Positions 11,790-24,139 of a stretch of 64,000 nucleotides of DNA are shown piece by piece. Numbering within the stretch: the first letter of the stretch is position 1; each line of letters begins with the position of its first letter. The notes under the pieces are model-generated. The model ran no database searches and was not told the origin of the DNA. It saw nothing but the letters and a program-made list of their open reading frames with translations. This stretch comes from Benincasa hispida (lineage: Eukaryota; Streptophyta; Magnoliopsida; Cucurbitales; Cucurbitaceae), in contig NC_052357.1 in the NCBI RefSeq assembly GCF_009727055.1, forward strand, positions 11,870,249 through 11,934,248. Direction: 5' to 3'. The position numbers and the translations under genes were made by a program.

Positions 11790-11945
11790 AAACTGCTAAA
11801 AATATATCCGAGTATGACAAAATGTTACTGTGTACTAGTGATATACATCGATAGATATCTATCACAACTTATCATGATCTATTAATGCTAAGTAGTTACA
11901 TTTTACTATATTTTTGTAAATAAATTGCTTCATTTTCCTTTATTT
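11790..11945. repeat. Small foldback repeat in RBR intron 2 (CTATCA family)
   Basis: The core has a 'gatatacatcgatagatatctatcac' pattern between arms resembling 'aaatatag...ctatatttttgtaaat'. It matches related blocks at about 18.5, 23.9 and 54.0 kb. It lies wholly within intron 2. Confidence 0.45.
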
Positions 11946-12481
11946 GAAAACAATCATAAAAAATATAAAGATTAAAATTCAACAAATTCTAAAATAGATA
12001 GATCAAAATGATATTTGACCGATTTTCAATTGTGTCCTAAACCTTTTCTAAAAAACAAAATTATTGGTCTTTCATGAAAATAATCTTAAATCTACTTCTC
12101 TAACTTTGCTAAATAAACGTCCCAACCAAACTAAGTATATACTTGTATAAATATATTAGTATACATATTCTTATTACGTTAAAATAGGCATTTGAAAAGT
12201 ATGTAGAGACCAAAATAGTTTGAAAAACGAATTAAACATCGAATTACGGTTAAATACGAATTTAGACTAGGAGAAGGTTTGAATTTAATCTTACGAATTT
12301 AAAAGTTAGAATTTAGTTTCTATGGTTTGTTAAATTCTCATAAATAGTTTTTATAAATGGATAAATCTTAATATAGTTCATATTAGACGGACTATTTAGG
12401 AGATTTTTATCGATTCTAATTTATAATTTAATCAAATAAAAGAAGAAAAAAATAAAAAAAGAAAGGAAGGAAGGAGGAAAC

Positions 12482-12859
12482 CTGCAAGTAATGTGCAAAC
12501 AACCAGAAACCTTCTCAACGAAGAATTTGCAATTAGGGCATTTCATCCATTTCATTTTGGAGGCTAGCATTTCCATCAAAATGTCATTTATACCCCTGTC
12601 AACTTTATGAAGTGTTTGATATTCATCGCACGTGAATCCCTCGTGCCATGGGACTCGACACGTGGCACAGAACAGCCTATGGCAAAACGGACACTCACAA
12701 TCCCGTAATTTGCCGCCTCCTCCGTCCAATGCTTCTTTGTCGAGGATCATTCCAACAGAGCAATCCTTGAATGGGCAAAACACTTCCTCTGCTTCTGAAT
12801 AAAGCGCTTTGCAAAGCCCTTTGTTCCATTCCTCTGCTATTTCCCTTGGTAGCATTCTC
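12482..12859 (-). CDS. RBR gene exon 2 (end of RING1, IBR, start of RING2)
   Basis: The acceptor is TTGGCAG|GAGAATG at 12860/12859 and the donor is TGCAG|GTTTCC at 12482/12481. The exon encodes RMLPREIAEEWNKGLCKAL, the IBR zinc ligands, and RING2 up to the catalytic segment GCLHITC. This 378-nt exon is uninterrupted and is the strongest part of the gene. The ATG at 12870 lies in the intron and is not a true start. Confidence 0.85.
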
Positions 12860-13072
12860 CTGCCAACCATAATTCAAATAAATTCGCTTTTTTCCATCCA
12901 TCCTTCCAATATCTTTTTACCATAAACCCTAAATTTTAATCTTTTGATTTGAAAATTTTATTAATTCTTGGTTGCTAATACTAAGATTACTTTTTGTTTT
13001 GTTATTCACTTCTAGTTTTATAATGAAAATTCTTACTAAACATACTAACTTTAACCTTTGTAATAGTTAACT

Positions 13073-13556
13073 ATCACTTTTAGTCCTTAATTTTTTATAA
13101 AAATATCAATTTAGCTATTCAATTTTTATTTGTAATGATTTAATCATTATATCTTTAATTTTGTAACAATTTAGTCATTAAATTTTATTCTATAATAATT
13201 TAGTCACTTTAGTTTAAAATTTGTAGTAATTTAGCCCTTATTGTAGAACTTAGTTTTATAAATATATTACATAAATAAATTGATAAACTTAATAAGAGAC
13301 TCAATATTTGTATAAAATACAAAGTCTACATCATAAAATATTTAATAAAAGCTATCATCTAATTTTGATGGTTTTTTTTGCACTAGATAATAGATTGTTA
13401 CAAATTTGAAAGTTTAGGAATAAAATTGTAGAAAATTAAAAATACAAGGAATAAATTATAGAAAATTGAAAGTGCGTGGATTATTGGTTACAAATTAAAG
13501 TTTATGAATTAAATTGTTACTTTTATTAAAATTTATATGGACCAAAAATGCTTTTA
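13073..13556. repeat. Foldback element in RBR intron 1
   Basis: The left arm (tcacttttagtccttaattt...) and the right arm (...atggaccaaaaatgctttta) are inverted relative to each other, and both arms contain many 'aatttagtcatt' / 'aaattgtagaaaa' segments. The whole ~480-bp unit sits inside the first intron of the minus-strand RBR gene. Confidence 0.5.
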
Positions 13557-14333
13557 ATGTAAACTTTTTTACTCTCTTCCTGAAAAACTTTTAGTACTAT
13601 GATAGTATGAGCTCGATTCATTGAGTGTCATATTTTAAACATCAAATTCTAAGAACAAAAAAGGTTTTTAAAGACTACTTTTTAATCGTCAAAATATAAT
13701 TAAAAAGATCTCACAAAAATGACCAAAAACAAAAACAGTGTTTATAGATTTAATTCATAAATACCAACAACCAAATATTATTGGTGTCTAAAGATAGTTG
13801 GCCAAAAAATTCAAATGTAGTCAGATATTATGAAAACTATGCAATGAAGCCAAGTTCTATGAATTGTTTTCATACCATACTTTTTTAATTATTTTATTTT
13901 CTTACGACATTTATATGAATTCTGAACCAATTTTTTTTTTTTAAAAAAAATTAAATTTCAAAACTTAATAAGTACTCACCTCTAAAAATAAACATTCCGT
14001 TTAATAAGAATTTTAGCCTCCGTTTGTAAACTATTTCATTTATGTTTTTAATTTTTAAAATTTAACCTTATTTCCTCCCTAATTGATTTTCATCTCTACG
14101 TAATTAATTTTCATCTATATTAAGTAAAAAAATTGAATTATTAACTAAATTTCAAAAATAAAAAACAAATTTTTAAAAACTATTTTCTAATATTCAAATT
14201 TTGACTTGGTATTTTAAACTTACGCTATTTTTTAAAGCCCTAAAGAAACGTAGGTAACAAAACCAAAGACGAAAATAGCGTTTATAGATAGGCTAAACAA
14301 ATTTTTTTAAAAAATAGCAAAAAGTGTAATTAC

Positions 14334-14522
14334 CAGCAGGTAGTGAAGTCTATGATGGAGGGACAGTTCAAAGTAAGGCAAGAAACGGAGAAATATCCAT
14401 CAGCGATCTTTGCAGAGACGTGTTTGATTACAGTCACAGCAAAAGGAATGAAAACACGTCTTTATTTGAAACATGTTTGCCTCTTCTTTTTTCTCCAGAC
14501 AAATCTCACACAACTTCTTCAT
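14334..14522 (-). CDS. RBR gene exon 1 (RING1), frameshifted
   Basis: The ATG at 14522-14520 is followed directly by the first RING1 cysteines (LCEIC). An in-frame TAA lies a little upstream, so I see no longer N-terminus in this exon. After FHSFCCDC the homologous frame (KHVSAKIADGYF, then NCPSIIDFTTC) is shifted by two missing bases. The donor is CTG|GTAATT at 14334/14333, and the split codon joins exon 2 as Trp. Confidence 0.7.
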
Positions 14523-14831
14523 TGTGGATCGTTTCAGACCCTTTCTTTTTTCTTTTCTTTAATCTTTTAAGGAGTACTGCTATCTATAATTAAGTTCTTA
14601 ATTAATCATATTATAGATGGATAATTAACGACTCTTCGATTGAAGATATATATTAACATTAAAAACTTTTGGATTATTCTCTAATGGAAAGTGTGATTCT
14701 TATAAATGCCTCTCTTGAAACTTGCAGACTTCAGTCACTCAATCCAAAATTTTGAAATTGCCCATACCGTTTAAATACTAAATAAAGTGTCATTTTGTTA
14801 ATTAACCAACCAAGACTTTTTTTAATAATAG

Positions 14832-15161
14832 GTTGAAAATATCATTTTTTGTCCGTTTAAAGTTTATTCAATTTTAGTTGTTGTACTTTCAATAAATCTT
14901 AAATTTAGTATCTCGAAACTAGTTTTTTATTGAAATTAGATAAATAATAATGATAATTTTCATGTACGAAAATTTAATATGTGATTATGTTGTCAAAATA
15001 CTAATATAGATAATAAAAAGTTTTTGAAAAAATCTATAAACTAATTGTAGAGACTAAATTTAAGATTTATTTGAGAGTATAGAGACTAAAATTGAACATT
15101 TAAAATTACATGGACTAAAATGGATCAAATCTAAAAATATATAGACTAAAAGGATAATACT
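14832..15161. repeat. Foldback element
   Basis: The arms 'attttttgtccgtttaaagtt..' and '..atagactaaaaggataatac' are imperfect inverted repeats around a central 'gattatgttgtcaaaata'. The block is of the same general type as the foldbacks at 13.1, 18.0 and 44.1 kb. Confidence 0.45.
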
Positions 15162-18040
15162 TGAGTGCATCTCAAGATGCATCCATCTTTATGCTTTTCT
15201 CTTCCACATACCAAAAAATAATTAAAATATCTCAAAAAATAAATAAGAATAATTTGTTATGTGTCCAATTATGATAAGACAATTTGATTGGATGTACAAA
15301 GATAGGTGTTATCCAGAATGTACTAAGTATTTTTCTAAACTAAAATTGAATAAATCTTATAATACGTGAACTAAAATGATATTTTTTAACTTAAATAATA
15401 ATAGGAATATTATTATTATTATTATTATTATTATGAATTAAAATGTGAATAATTATTCGTTAAGTTACAAGTTTAGTTCATGTGATTGGGTAATGTTTCA
15501 ATATAGTTGACGGTTTGGTTGATATAGGTTTTGCACATGAATTGGTCGGTTGGCATGGTTAAACCCTAAAACCAACCGAGAATCAATGTGATCAACTGGT
15601 TAGCATCAGAAAACTCTTTGAATGGAAAGTTTTCACTTGAAGAAAACTGAAACCAACATGTTCGTTATCGATATTGGTTTGAGCCCAATATCATGATCAA
15701 ACGAGAAGAAGTTCACCCCAATATAAGAAAGTATTTTCTAAAAGAACATAAATTCTATATTTTCAAACGATATTCAAAAGCTTTTTCTTACTATTCTAAA
15801 TTGGCTATATGTAACCTTGAAACAAAATAAGATAATTAACTAATTAATTTTAATTAAATATTAATTAATCTAAATTAACAATCAAACTAAATATTACACT
15901 CAAATATACAAATTATCATATAATTCTCCTCATCAAGACCAAAACAAGCGTTGAGAGATAATGATCATTAGATAATTCTCTCGTTTATTTATAATTAGCT
16001 AATTCATTTAGAATCTTAGAGATTAATCTCTAACCTATATCTGATTTGTTATTTATTTTGACAAAAGTAATTAAGTTTTGCATTAAATAATTTTAACAAC
16101 GATTTCTTATCTATTTATGCATTTGGTAACCATGAAAAGTTTTTTCAGACCAAACATACAAAATGGTCAAATTCTCAATTTGGTCCTAAAATTATAAACT
16201 TACCCGTTTATTAAAACTGCTCTCAATTAAAGTGTTTATAAACAAAAAAAATTCAAAATTTGTTGTGTCATTAATTTATATTTTATTGAAAGCTTAAGAT
16301 ATTTCAACACATACTTACACATGAAATTCAACCCACTTATTAATCAAATTCGACATACCAAAAAAGAAAAATTATAGAATTCTTACAAGTGATATGTTGG
16401 ATTAGCATGCATATATGTTAAAATATACTAATAAAACAATGACACATTAACTTTTTATGAGTAAACTTTTAATATAATAATTCTCTTGAAAAAAGACTTA
16501 ATTGAGAAACCCCCTAAATATGGTTGATTCTTTCATNCCCCCCCTTTGATGAAAAAGAGTTATTTCATTTAAGAAGTTAGTAACTAAATAATGAAGACCT
16601 CATGTCTCACCACTCATTTTCTCTCTACTTTCACCCCATCTATTATTGATTCTCTAATTTATTTAAATTAAGATATAGATTAGCATTTTTTTTTAAATTC
16701 TAGTTTTATATGTATTTAAAATTATTCTCTTATTAAATATTACAAAAAAAAAAATTACTCGACGGTTGTACCAAGCACATTCCGATTTGTTTTTCCTTTT
16801 CCATTTTCTATTAAAGTAATTTCCACAAAACATACTATTTTTCTAATAAAAAATAAACAAATAATGCCATCTTAGTTGCCCATATGTATGAAACTTTGAG
16901 TGGTTTACAGTTTAATGGGAAAAAAATATAAATACAAAATAAAAAGGCCATACTTTTGCCGACCATGGAGATTAATGGGGTGGGATTGTGTTGGGGTTTT
17001 AAGTGAAAAATTGGAAAAAAGAAGGGGTTGATTTGGAAATACCATGATGAGTGGGCAATATCGACTAATATCTAATAAGAAGGGTAAAATTGTAACCTTA
17101 CAAAAAAGAGAGTAATTTTAGGTATGTAGAAAGCAAGCTAGTCATAATCCTCCCTACTTGACTATTTAGCTGGTCTACTTTCTTTTAATTAGTTTTATAT
17201 TTTAAAAATCTCAACTTTTGTCCTCCCTACCAACACCTAAATCTTCCAAGAAAATATGATCACCCTAAGCAAATCCCATTATTTGACATATGTGGAATAT
17301 AATATATACACATATAGAGAGAGGAATAATAACATAGGTTATAATTTTTGTTACATGACAAGCTCTATTAGATTTTTTTAATATGGTTTTATTAGGTCCT
17401 TTAACTTTTAAATTCATGGTTTTATTAGGTCCTTTAACTTTTAAATTCATGTTAAATGAGTTCTAAAATTAAAAAACAATAAACTATTTTAATAAATTCT
17501 TAAATTTTCAATTTTGTGTATAAGATGTTTCTAACAAATTTCACATTCGGTAAATTAATGAATCTATTAGATATGAAATTGAATTATATTTAATAAAATA
17601 CTAAACTTTAATATTTTGTACCGAATAGATATACAAGTTTAATATATATATATATATATATATATATTGAAAATAAGGACTTATTAAAAACTTTTTGAAA
17701 GTTGTAAAACTACAAAAGTTCGAAAAATTGATAAAGTAGACACGTAGTTTAAGCAATATGTTATGAGTTGTTTTAGATTTGTATTTATTCTTGAAATTCT
17801 TTAAACTAAAGAATATTACATCGCCTCATTCAAAGTAACATTAAAAATAGTCTCGAGAATCTTTTCAAGATAGTCACAAAGGATTTGTGCTCTTTTAGAG
17901 ATTTACAGGAAAGTAGGTCAACCATATATTACATATTTTTAAGGCATGTCTTCCTCCGGTTAAAATCATACCTCAGTAAATTTTTATATCACAATTTATT
18001 ATAGTTAAAAAAAAATAAATAAATAAAATAAATAAATAAA
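15162..18040. other. Gene-free AT-rich sequence
   Basis: No exon with a supported domain was found. It contains a TTA/ATT microsatellite (about 15410-15433), an N in a C-rich run at 16537, a direct duplication of a 33-bp unit (about 17384-17449) and a (TA)n run (about 17640-17668). A segment at about 15520-15680 ('ggtcggttggcatggttaaaccc') resembles one at 31.45-31.7 kb in base use. Confidence 0.4.
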
Positions 18041-18364
18041 TTGCAAAAACTATCCCATAGTTATAGTTGCAATTACACTCAAATTTTTAATCGTAAAAAT
18101 TGAATCCATAAACTTCTACACTATAAGTGTTAAAATTGAATTCTCAAACTTACAATAATGGTAGAAATTGAATCTACAAATAATAAAAATTAAACTCTTA
18201 AACTTATCAAACATTACAATTCATACAATTATGTTAGCTTAAAGGTCTAATTTGACCCAATTTTAGCATTTATATAATTTGAGGGTTTAATTTTTCAAAT
18301 TGAAAGTTTAAAGGGTATAATTGCAACTATTACCCTACTTGAAGGGTGATTTATGTAATTTGTC
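18041..18364. repeat. Foldback element
   Basis: The left arm 'aactatcccatagttatagttgcaatta' and the right arm 'gggtataattgcaactattaccct' are inverted repeats. The arms contain 'aaattgaa(c/t)cc' segments in opposite orientation. Confidence 0.5.
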
Positions 18365-18489
18365 ATACAAAATCTCACACAACCACTTTTATCAAATAAT
18401 TAAAACTAAAAAAAAATAAACAATAATTTAAACCCTATAACATAAATTTTTAAATAATTAGTTTATTATAAAATAGATAGGAAAATTGT

Positions 18490-18645
18490 TATTAAATGTC
18501 AAGCTGTTGAAAATGTTTATAAATATAGCAAAATTTCGTAGTCTATCAATATATATCACTGACGTGCTATATTCATAAATATTTTAATTTATTTTTTTAC
18601 ATTTGAAAATAGTCGTAGTAAATATTAGTTTAAAAAATAATATGT
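18490..18645. repeat. CTATCA-family small repeat
   Basis: It contains 'aaatatagcaaaa', 'gtctatcaatatatatcactgac' and a downstream 'gctatattcataaatatttt', the same layout as the blocks at 11.8, 23.9 and 54.0 kb. Confidence 0.4.
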
Positions 18646-20055
18646 CTACATTGTAGCTAATTCACAGCTTAATATTACTTCATCAAACACAATTTTATGC
18701 TTATTCAAGTTTAAAATTGCAAGGTACAAATCACTAATTTATTTTATTGTACAACTGACTTTTTCTAAAATTATAGTTACCATCAATCATTTTTAAATCT
18801 ATAGTAATCTCAAAGTAAACATAGGTTAAATTTGCAAGGTTACTTTTCTTTTTTACTATTATTATTTTATCTAGGTGATGATATATTCAACTATTTTAAA
18901 CAGGCAGAAACGGGGGTTTAGAGGTTTAGATTATAAATGGAAACTATTTGACTCATTCTTTAATGCACCGATTCGTGACCAACAAAATACATAAACATTA
19001 TAGTTAGTTTATACGCATAAAAATATATGCTACTTGATTCAGAAGATGCTTGATTTTATATTTTAATTAATTAATTATTATTTTAGTGAGTGCATAAGAT
19101 GCTAAAGAAGTTGTCAACTATGGTTAGAATCATAATAGTAATAATACAGGATGCAGCCCATGAGTCAAGCCTAAAGCAAATGCTTTGCAAAAATATAAGA
19201 TGGAAGGATTCAACTTTATAATTACAAAGTAACGTTTGAGGGAAAATAGTTTTAATTAATTGCTGAAATCTCTTCTGTTCTTTTGTAAGGTTGATAATTT
19301 AGTGGGAAAAACAATAATGTAAGCTGTAACATATGAAAAATAATTATGAAAATAATTAATATAAAAAAGAAATTGGGTGAAAACGATATACATTTGAAAT
19401 AAAAGAAATGGGGATCATATGGACGGTACGTAATAAAAATAATATTTTATATATTTTAAACTAGAATTCTTATTACTACCTACACAGCAAGAATCTCAAC
19501 TTTTAGATGATAATCTTATATTTCAATGTTTACATTTTCTCTCATATTGAATAATAATTCTTTATTGTGGGCGTGAGTTGTGACTTGTGAGACCTTTAGG
19601 TAAGAAAAAAAGTTCAAAAGATGATAATAGAAATTATGAACCAAAACTATATACATATACATATAATAATAGTTTGTAAGGAACGACAAGTGTGAGATAA
19701 TCTAATCATGGCCGTTAATCGAGAAAATTTCCCGAATTATTTATGTAGGAATAAGAACTAAATTCCTAATTTTAAACAATTAAAATCACATTGTCAGATT
19801 TTTTTAATGTTTAACAATCTTAATTACCAAAAATATTGAACCACCACTAAGTCCATATTTCATATCATTTCTCTCTGATTGTAACTGAGTTGGCGCCATA
19901 CCAAAATATAATAATAACACCAACAACAATAAAATCTAATTAACTGAATTAGGTAACGTTATACCTAATTAAAACTAATGAAAAAAAAGGAGAAACTAAT
20001 AGTGATGGAATCTATTATTCTTAATGAGAAAATTGTGATTCAATCTAACTTAGTA
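18646..20055. other. Gene-free AT-rich sequence
   Basis: I see no coding, RNA or structured repeat signal that I can support in this interval. Confidence 0.4.
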
Positions 20056-20059
20056 CGTA

Positions 20060-20390
20060 TTTGGGACAAGGAGTTGGTTATTATAATTTTAAGTTATTAT
20101 AGTTGAGTTTTAATAGTTTGTGTTTGGGTATAGATTATTTTAATTTGGGTTATGATAATATGTGGTTGAGGTGTAAAATATTTTAATTTGAAAAAGAAAT
20201 AGTAAACACTGTAGCAAAAAAAAAAAAAATGTTGAATGAAAAATAGTAAAAAACATAAGAAATAGTAAAAACTGTAGCAAATGAAGGCTTTAAAATAGTG
20301 TTTACAGTAGTTAATTGGAGGTTTTGAAATAGTATTTACGGTTATTATATTCTTATTGTAGGTGTAGCTTTTATTCATGTTAATAGGCCA
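20060..20390. mobile_element. MITE related to the 48.8-kb copy, opposite orientation
   Basis: It begins 'tttgggacaaggagttggttatt' and matches, over about 300 bp, the reverse complement of 48839-49145. Shared features are 'agattattttaatttgggttatgata', 'aatagtaaacactgtag' and 'gaaatagtattta'. The far end appears truncated here. Confidence 0.6.
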
Positions 20391-20592
20391 TGTAATGTGT
20401 TAGCTATTAGCTAAAAAGGCTAGAGTGAAAGAACTATGAGGTGTTTGAATGTTTGAATTTTCTTGTAGATCCTTCAAATAGTGAAAATGGATATTTCTTC
20501 TTTTGCGAAGAAGTTTATGAAATTTGATATCTTTTTTTTCAAAATAATAATAATAATAATAAATAAATAAATAAGGTAGTATGTGCCAAACG

Positions 20593-20684
20593 GAGCCTGA
20601 CTCAATTGGCATAGGAGTGTACTAGTAACCCAAATTCTGTGGTTCGAATCCTCTACTTTCAATTGTATTTAAAAAAAAAAAAAA
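20593..20684 (+). mobile_element. tRNA-derived SINE
   Basis: It has a perfect pol III A-box (TGGCATAGGAG, about 20607-20617) and a perfect B-box (GGTTCGAATCC, 20641-20651) about 25 bp apart, followed by a 14-bp poly(A) tail. It cannot fold as a tRNA, so it is best read as a short SINE or SINE head. Confidence 0.65.
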
Positions 20685-20689
20685 GGTAA

Positions 20690-21742
20690 CATGTAGAGTT
20701 GTTTATTTCTACTCATAATCACTTCAAGCCATCTGATTCTCATCGAATAATTGACAAAATTTCAATTTGAAAGTAAATCTAATCTCTATTTTAAACTAAA
20801 TTCTCCATCTTATCTATTTTTTTATATACTATCGGGAATGTCATGTAGTTAGATTCGAGATATCAATACTTTTGTATTTCTTTCCTTTCTTCAAAATTCT
20901 ATATTTCAAATTTTTTTCCTCATTTATTTAAAGTGCAAGAGAATCTAAAATAAATTAGTGACATTCTTCCCAAGATTTTATACCATCCCAAGTTATTTCA
21001 ACAAGATAAAATTTTCTTTTCAAGCTTTCTTGAAAGTCCAATTAAAAACTATATCCTTTTCCCTTTGATTGTAGGCCATAGAATTCATTCCCTATAAACA
21101 TAAGAAAACACACCCACTAAAATGAAAACTAACAAATAACATAATTAACACTTTAACCAAACACCTTCCATCCCATAAAGGCTTTAAGCATTCCTCTTTA
21201 AAAAAGAAGGAATTTGAAAACGAAAGAAGAAAAGAATCAACTACAAATATAAATAATTTATTTCTTTTGTAAATAAAATGCATCTTTTAAGTTAAAGAAA
21301 ATAGACTTCACTTTAATAATTTATTAAAATGTGTTAATAAATGAAAATTTACCTTTTTAGTTCTAGTTGTCAAGTTCTCAACAAGTTTTTTAAGTATAGA
21401 TTTAAAAGATTCCTAAAGTAGTTTTCTATTATTATTTTAAATAATTATATAAACTTTGAAATTAGGAAATTAATTTGAGAGAAAAGTGATGATTCTTTAA
21501 AATTATTTTTTAATATAAAATGTAATAAAAAATTGAATCTTTTTTAAAATTACTTCAAAACCTTATAAACACAGAGACGGTTGCAAATATAGTAATCATA
21601 TAAACTCCTAAACCTATTTTACTAATTAATTATGTTACGTCACCATAATTACAAATTAATGATATTTACTTTAATTAATTGGTGTGTAAAGTATAAGATG
21701 AATATGTGTGTATAATGCTTAAAAAGAGAAAAAAATTGTAAG
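20690..21742. other. Gene-free AT-rich sequence
   Basis: Only short open frames without domain signature are present. I see no repeat structure that I can name. Confidence 0.35.
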
Positions 21743-23758
21743 TGTTAGAAAGGAGCACTGAAGCGTGTTTAGAGGTTAATGGAGGCATTGATGAGTGGCT
21801 GGTCTAAGCACAAGCGTTTAAAACAAAGCAATGATATGTGCTGGTTGGTGATGCGTTGGTCGAGGGGGTGCAGCGCTGATTGGGGTATGCATTGGTCGAG
21901 AGGAGAGACTTGTATAGATACAAGCCTATGTGTGGGTGAAAAGTTTAAGCACTCAACTTAATCACCCAATTAAAGGCCTTAAGCAAGCATTAGTGCGCTA
22001 GATGTCACCTTGAAGAGCTATCTGATCATGCAACCCTTGGTATAAAAGGAAGTTTGTAATGAAGAGCTTGACTTGAGCAATTCACTCGTGCTAAAGGGGA
22101 GAGTTGCTGCCAACTTGAAGCTTGTTTAGTATTAAAGTTGAGCTAGGCCTGCTGGAGGAAAATTCTTACAATTTTGAGCATAAAGTTTAAGAATTCTCTA
22201 AGTGCTCAAGACTCTCAGATTTCTCGAACAGGGTGTAAAGATTGGACAATTCCAAGTTCGTTGAGAGGAATCAGAGGCTGGAATTTTAAAGTAAGATATT
22301 TAAGCTGTCTAGAAATTAAGTTATTTAAGATGGAAATTAAATTTGGGAATTTGGCTGGATGGACAAGCAGGCAGTTGCAACCTAAGCATAAGTAAGCAGT
22401 TGACCGGCTGAAGCTGTGCATGGACGAGCGCACGTAGGCGAGGGTATGCGCTGGCAGGAAAGTGTTGGTCGAGGTGTGTACGACGATCGAGGTGCTGGGG
22501 ATTGCTACAGCGAGTGCTCATCGCATAGGTAAGGTAGGTGCATCCTGGCGCCCATGAGCACCCGTGAACGTATTGCCATCCATCAACCTAGTTACAAGGT
22601 AAAATTTGGCTAAGTATGGTGAAGTGTTAAGTTTACTTAGGTGTTAAGGATGCATTGAGCAAGGTTGAGTGTGTTGATACGTTGAGCTAGGTTTAGACGT
22701 ATAATATTGTAAGGAAGTCAAGGCATTAACTGAGGGTTCCTATTTCTTTCCACGGGGCAATTGCATATAGGAGAGACCTACAATCCTTTGAGAAAATAAC
22801 ACAAAAACAGTGAGTGACTAGTTTGCAAATATTTGCTCATTGCTTTACTAGAGAGTTTTCAACGCATAGTCAGCCTAAACATGATTTCTCAATGCATGTT
22901 TAGTGTTAAAGAATTATGTTGAATGCATGATACTTAACTATTTTACCATATATATGTTTTTCCATGTTATGATTTATGTAAAGTTAAAATGTTTTATGCC
23001 TTGCACACAAAACCTACTCTTAGATATATGGTACCGAAGGTATAGTAAGGTACCTAGTTATGATGTGATCTTGCTACTGAAGGTATGGTAAGGTAGGTCG
23101 GATCCTATTCTAGTATCAAGTAGGTCGGATCATATTCTAGTATCTACGCACGTAAAATCCATGTTACTGACATTGAGGATATCGAGCAAAAGGGTTCTCT
23201 CTCAACTAAGACTATAAGGGATTGAGCAAAATGACTCTCCCTCATGATAATGACAGTGAAGTAAGGATGTTTTACAAAAAATGACGATGAATGATATTTT
23301 AGGGTTCTATATACTATGAGAGTTTATGATTCCAAATTTTGCTTTTATTAATCCCTGAATATTGAGAAAATAAGTGCTTTATGTAAAGCATATTTTCTTA
23401 AAGTAGTCATTCACTAGGCATTTTAAGCTCGTGGTTTTAAATATTTTCTCTTCCCAGGTAGTGGTTGACGTCCCGAGACTTAGCAGTTCTATTAATCAGT
23501 CATTACTCAAGGATCATAGAGGACTTGAAGCTTAAGTGGTCCATCATATTTTGTTGATCTTTGAGTCTATCATGTACATGTCATGGGAACATGGTAGAAT
23601 TTGTGTTGAACAATTGTTGTAAATAAACTAAGTTTTTCTGAGATTGTCATGTATGTTGAAGCTAAGATTCTAATTAGTAGTAATATATGTACATTGGACC
23701 GTTGTTGAGATTGTGTGTTAAGTTGTGGTGAGTTAGTAACTACTATTTAGGTATAACA
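21743..23758 (+). mobile_element. Putative 2-kb solo LTR (probably Ty3/gypsy)
   Basis: It starts TGTTAGAA and ends GGTATAACA, giving matching 5-bp inverted ends TGTTA/TAACA. It is more GC-rich than its flanks. It has a TATA-like TATAAAAGG near 22041 and direct sub-repeats ('gtaggtcggatc.tattctagtatc', about 23095-23145). No coding domain lies inside, and no second LTR is present. The 5 bp outside each end (gtaag, gatat) do not match, which weakens the boundary call. Confidence 0.45.
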
Positions 23759-23894
23759 GATATTATGAACACAGGTTCATAGGAAAAGGTTGGGCAGTAG
23801 TTATTATAATAGGATTGGCAATTATTATCTTCACATCTCTTCTTGGATTAAGAGGGTAATTTGGAAAGAAGTGTGACAAATCAAACACAAAGTA

Positions 23895-24075
23895 GTAGTA
23901 GATACAGCACAATGTAAAAGAATTTGAAAATATAGCAAAATTTAAATCCAACTTTCGAAAGTTTATCAGTAATAAACTACATTGCTAGTAGAAGTTGTAA
24001 GAGTCGCTCACTGGTAAGAGTCTATCAGTGATAGAGTTTGCTATATTTGTAATTCTTTAAATATGTTGTTATACA
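23895..24075. repeat. CTATCA-family small repeat
   Basis: The ends 'aatttgaaaatatagcaaa' and 'tttgctatatttgtaattc' are inverted repeats. The core has 'gagtctatcagtgatagag'. It is one of four related blocks in the window. Confidence 0.5.
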
Positions 24076-24139
24076 CTTAATTATTAGCCCTAGAGTTACT
24101 AGGATTTCTTGTACGGATGATCCGAATTGGAAGGGGAAA

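Larger units (their letters stand above)
11297..14522 (-). pseudogene. RBR-type E3 ubiquitin ligase gene, three exons, frameshifted in RING1
   Basis: RBR ligases take ubiquitin from an E2 onto a RING2 cysteine and then pass it to substrate. Three minus-strand exons (14334-14522, 12482-12859, 11297-11369) together encode RING1, IBR and RING2 with canonical GT-AG introns of 1474 and 1112 nt. RING1 begins LCEICLE and continues FHSFCCDC. The IBR has CPFKDC, CECPFCHRLFCATC and WH. RING2 has CPNCKFFVE, the catalytic-site context GCLHITC, and CRFEFCYRCG. The predicted product is about 213 residues, shorter than most plant RBR proteins and lacking any N-terminal extension. Exon 1 lacks 2 nt near 14430, where the reading frame after FCCDC must shift to stay homologous. 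Exon phasing needs 191 nt but 189 are present, and the literal frame stops at 14400-14402. It is either a recent pseudogene or an assembly error. Both introns carry foldback repeats. Confidence 0.8.

Noticed and set aside
16537..16537. Single N in a C-rich run
   Set aside because: It looks like a local base-call ambiguity, not a structural junction; unlike the N at 4870 it has no duplicated flanks.
21779..22521. Short open frames in the 21.7-23.8 kb block as genes
   Set aside because: They lie in a putative solo LTR, overlap on both strands and show no protein signature.
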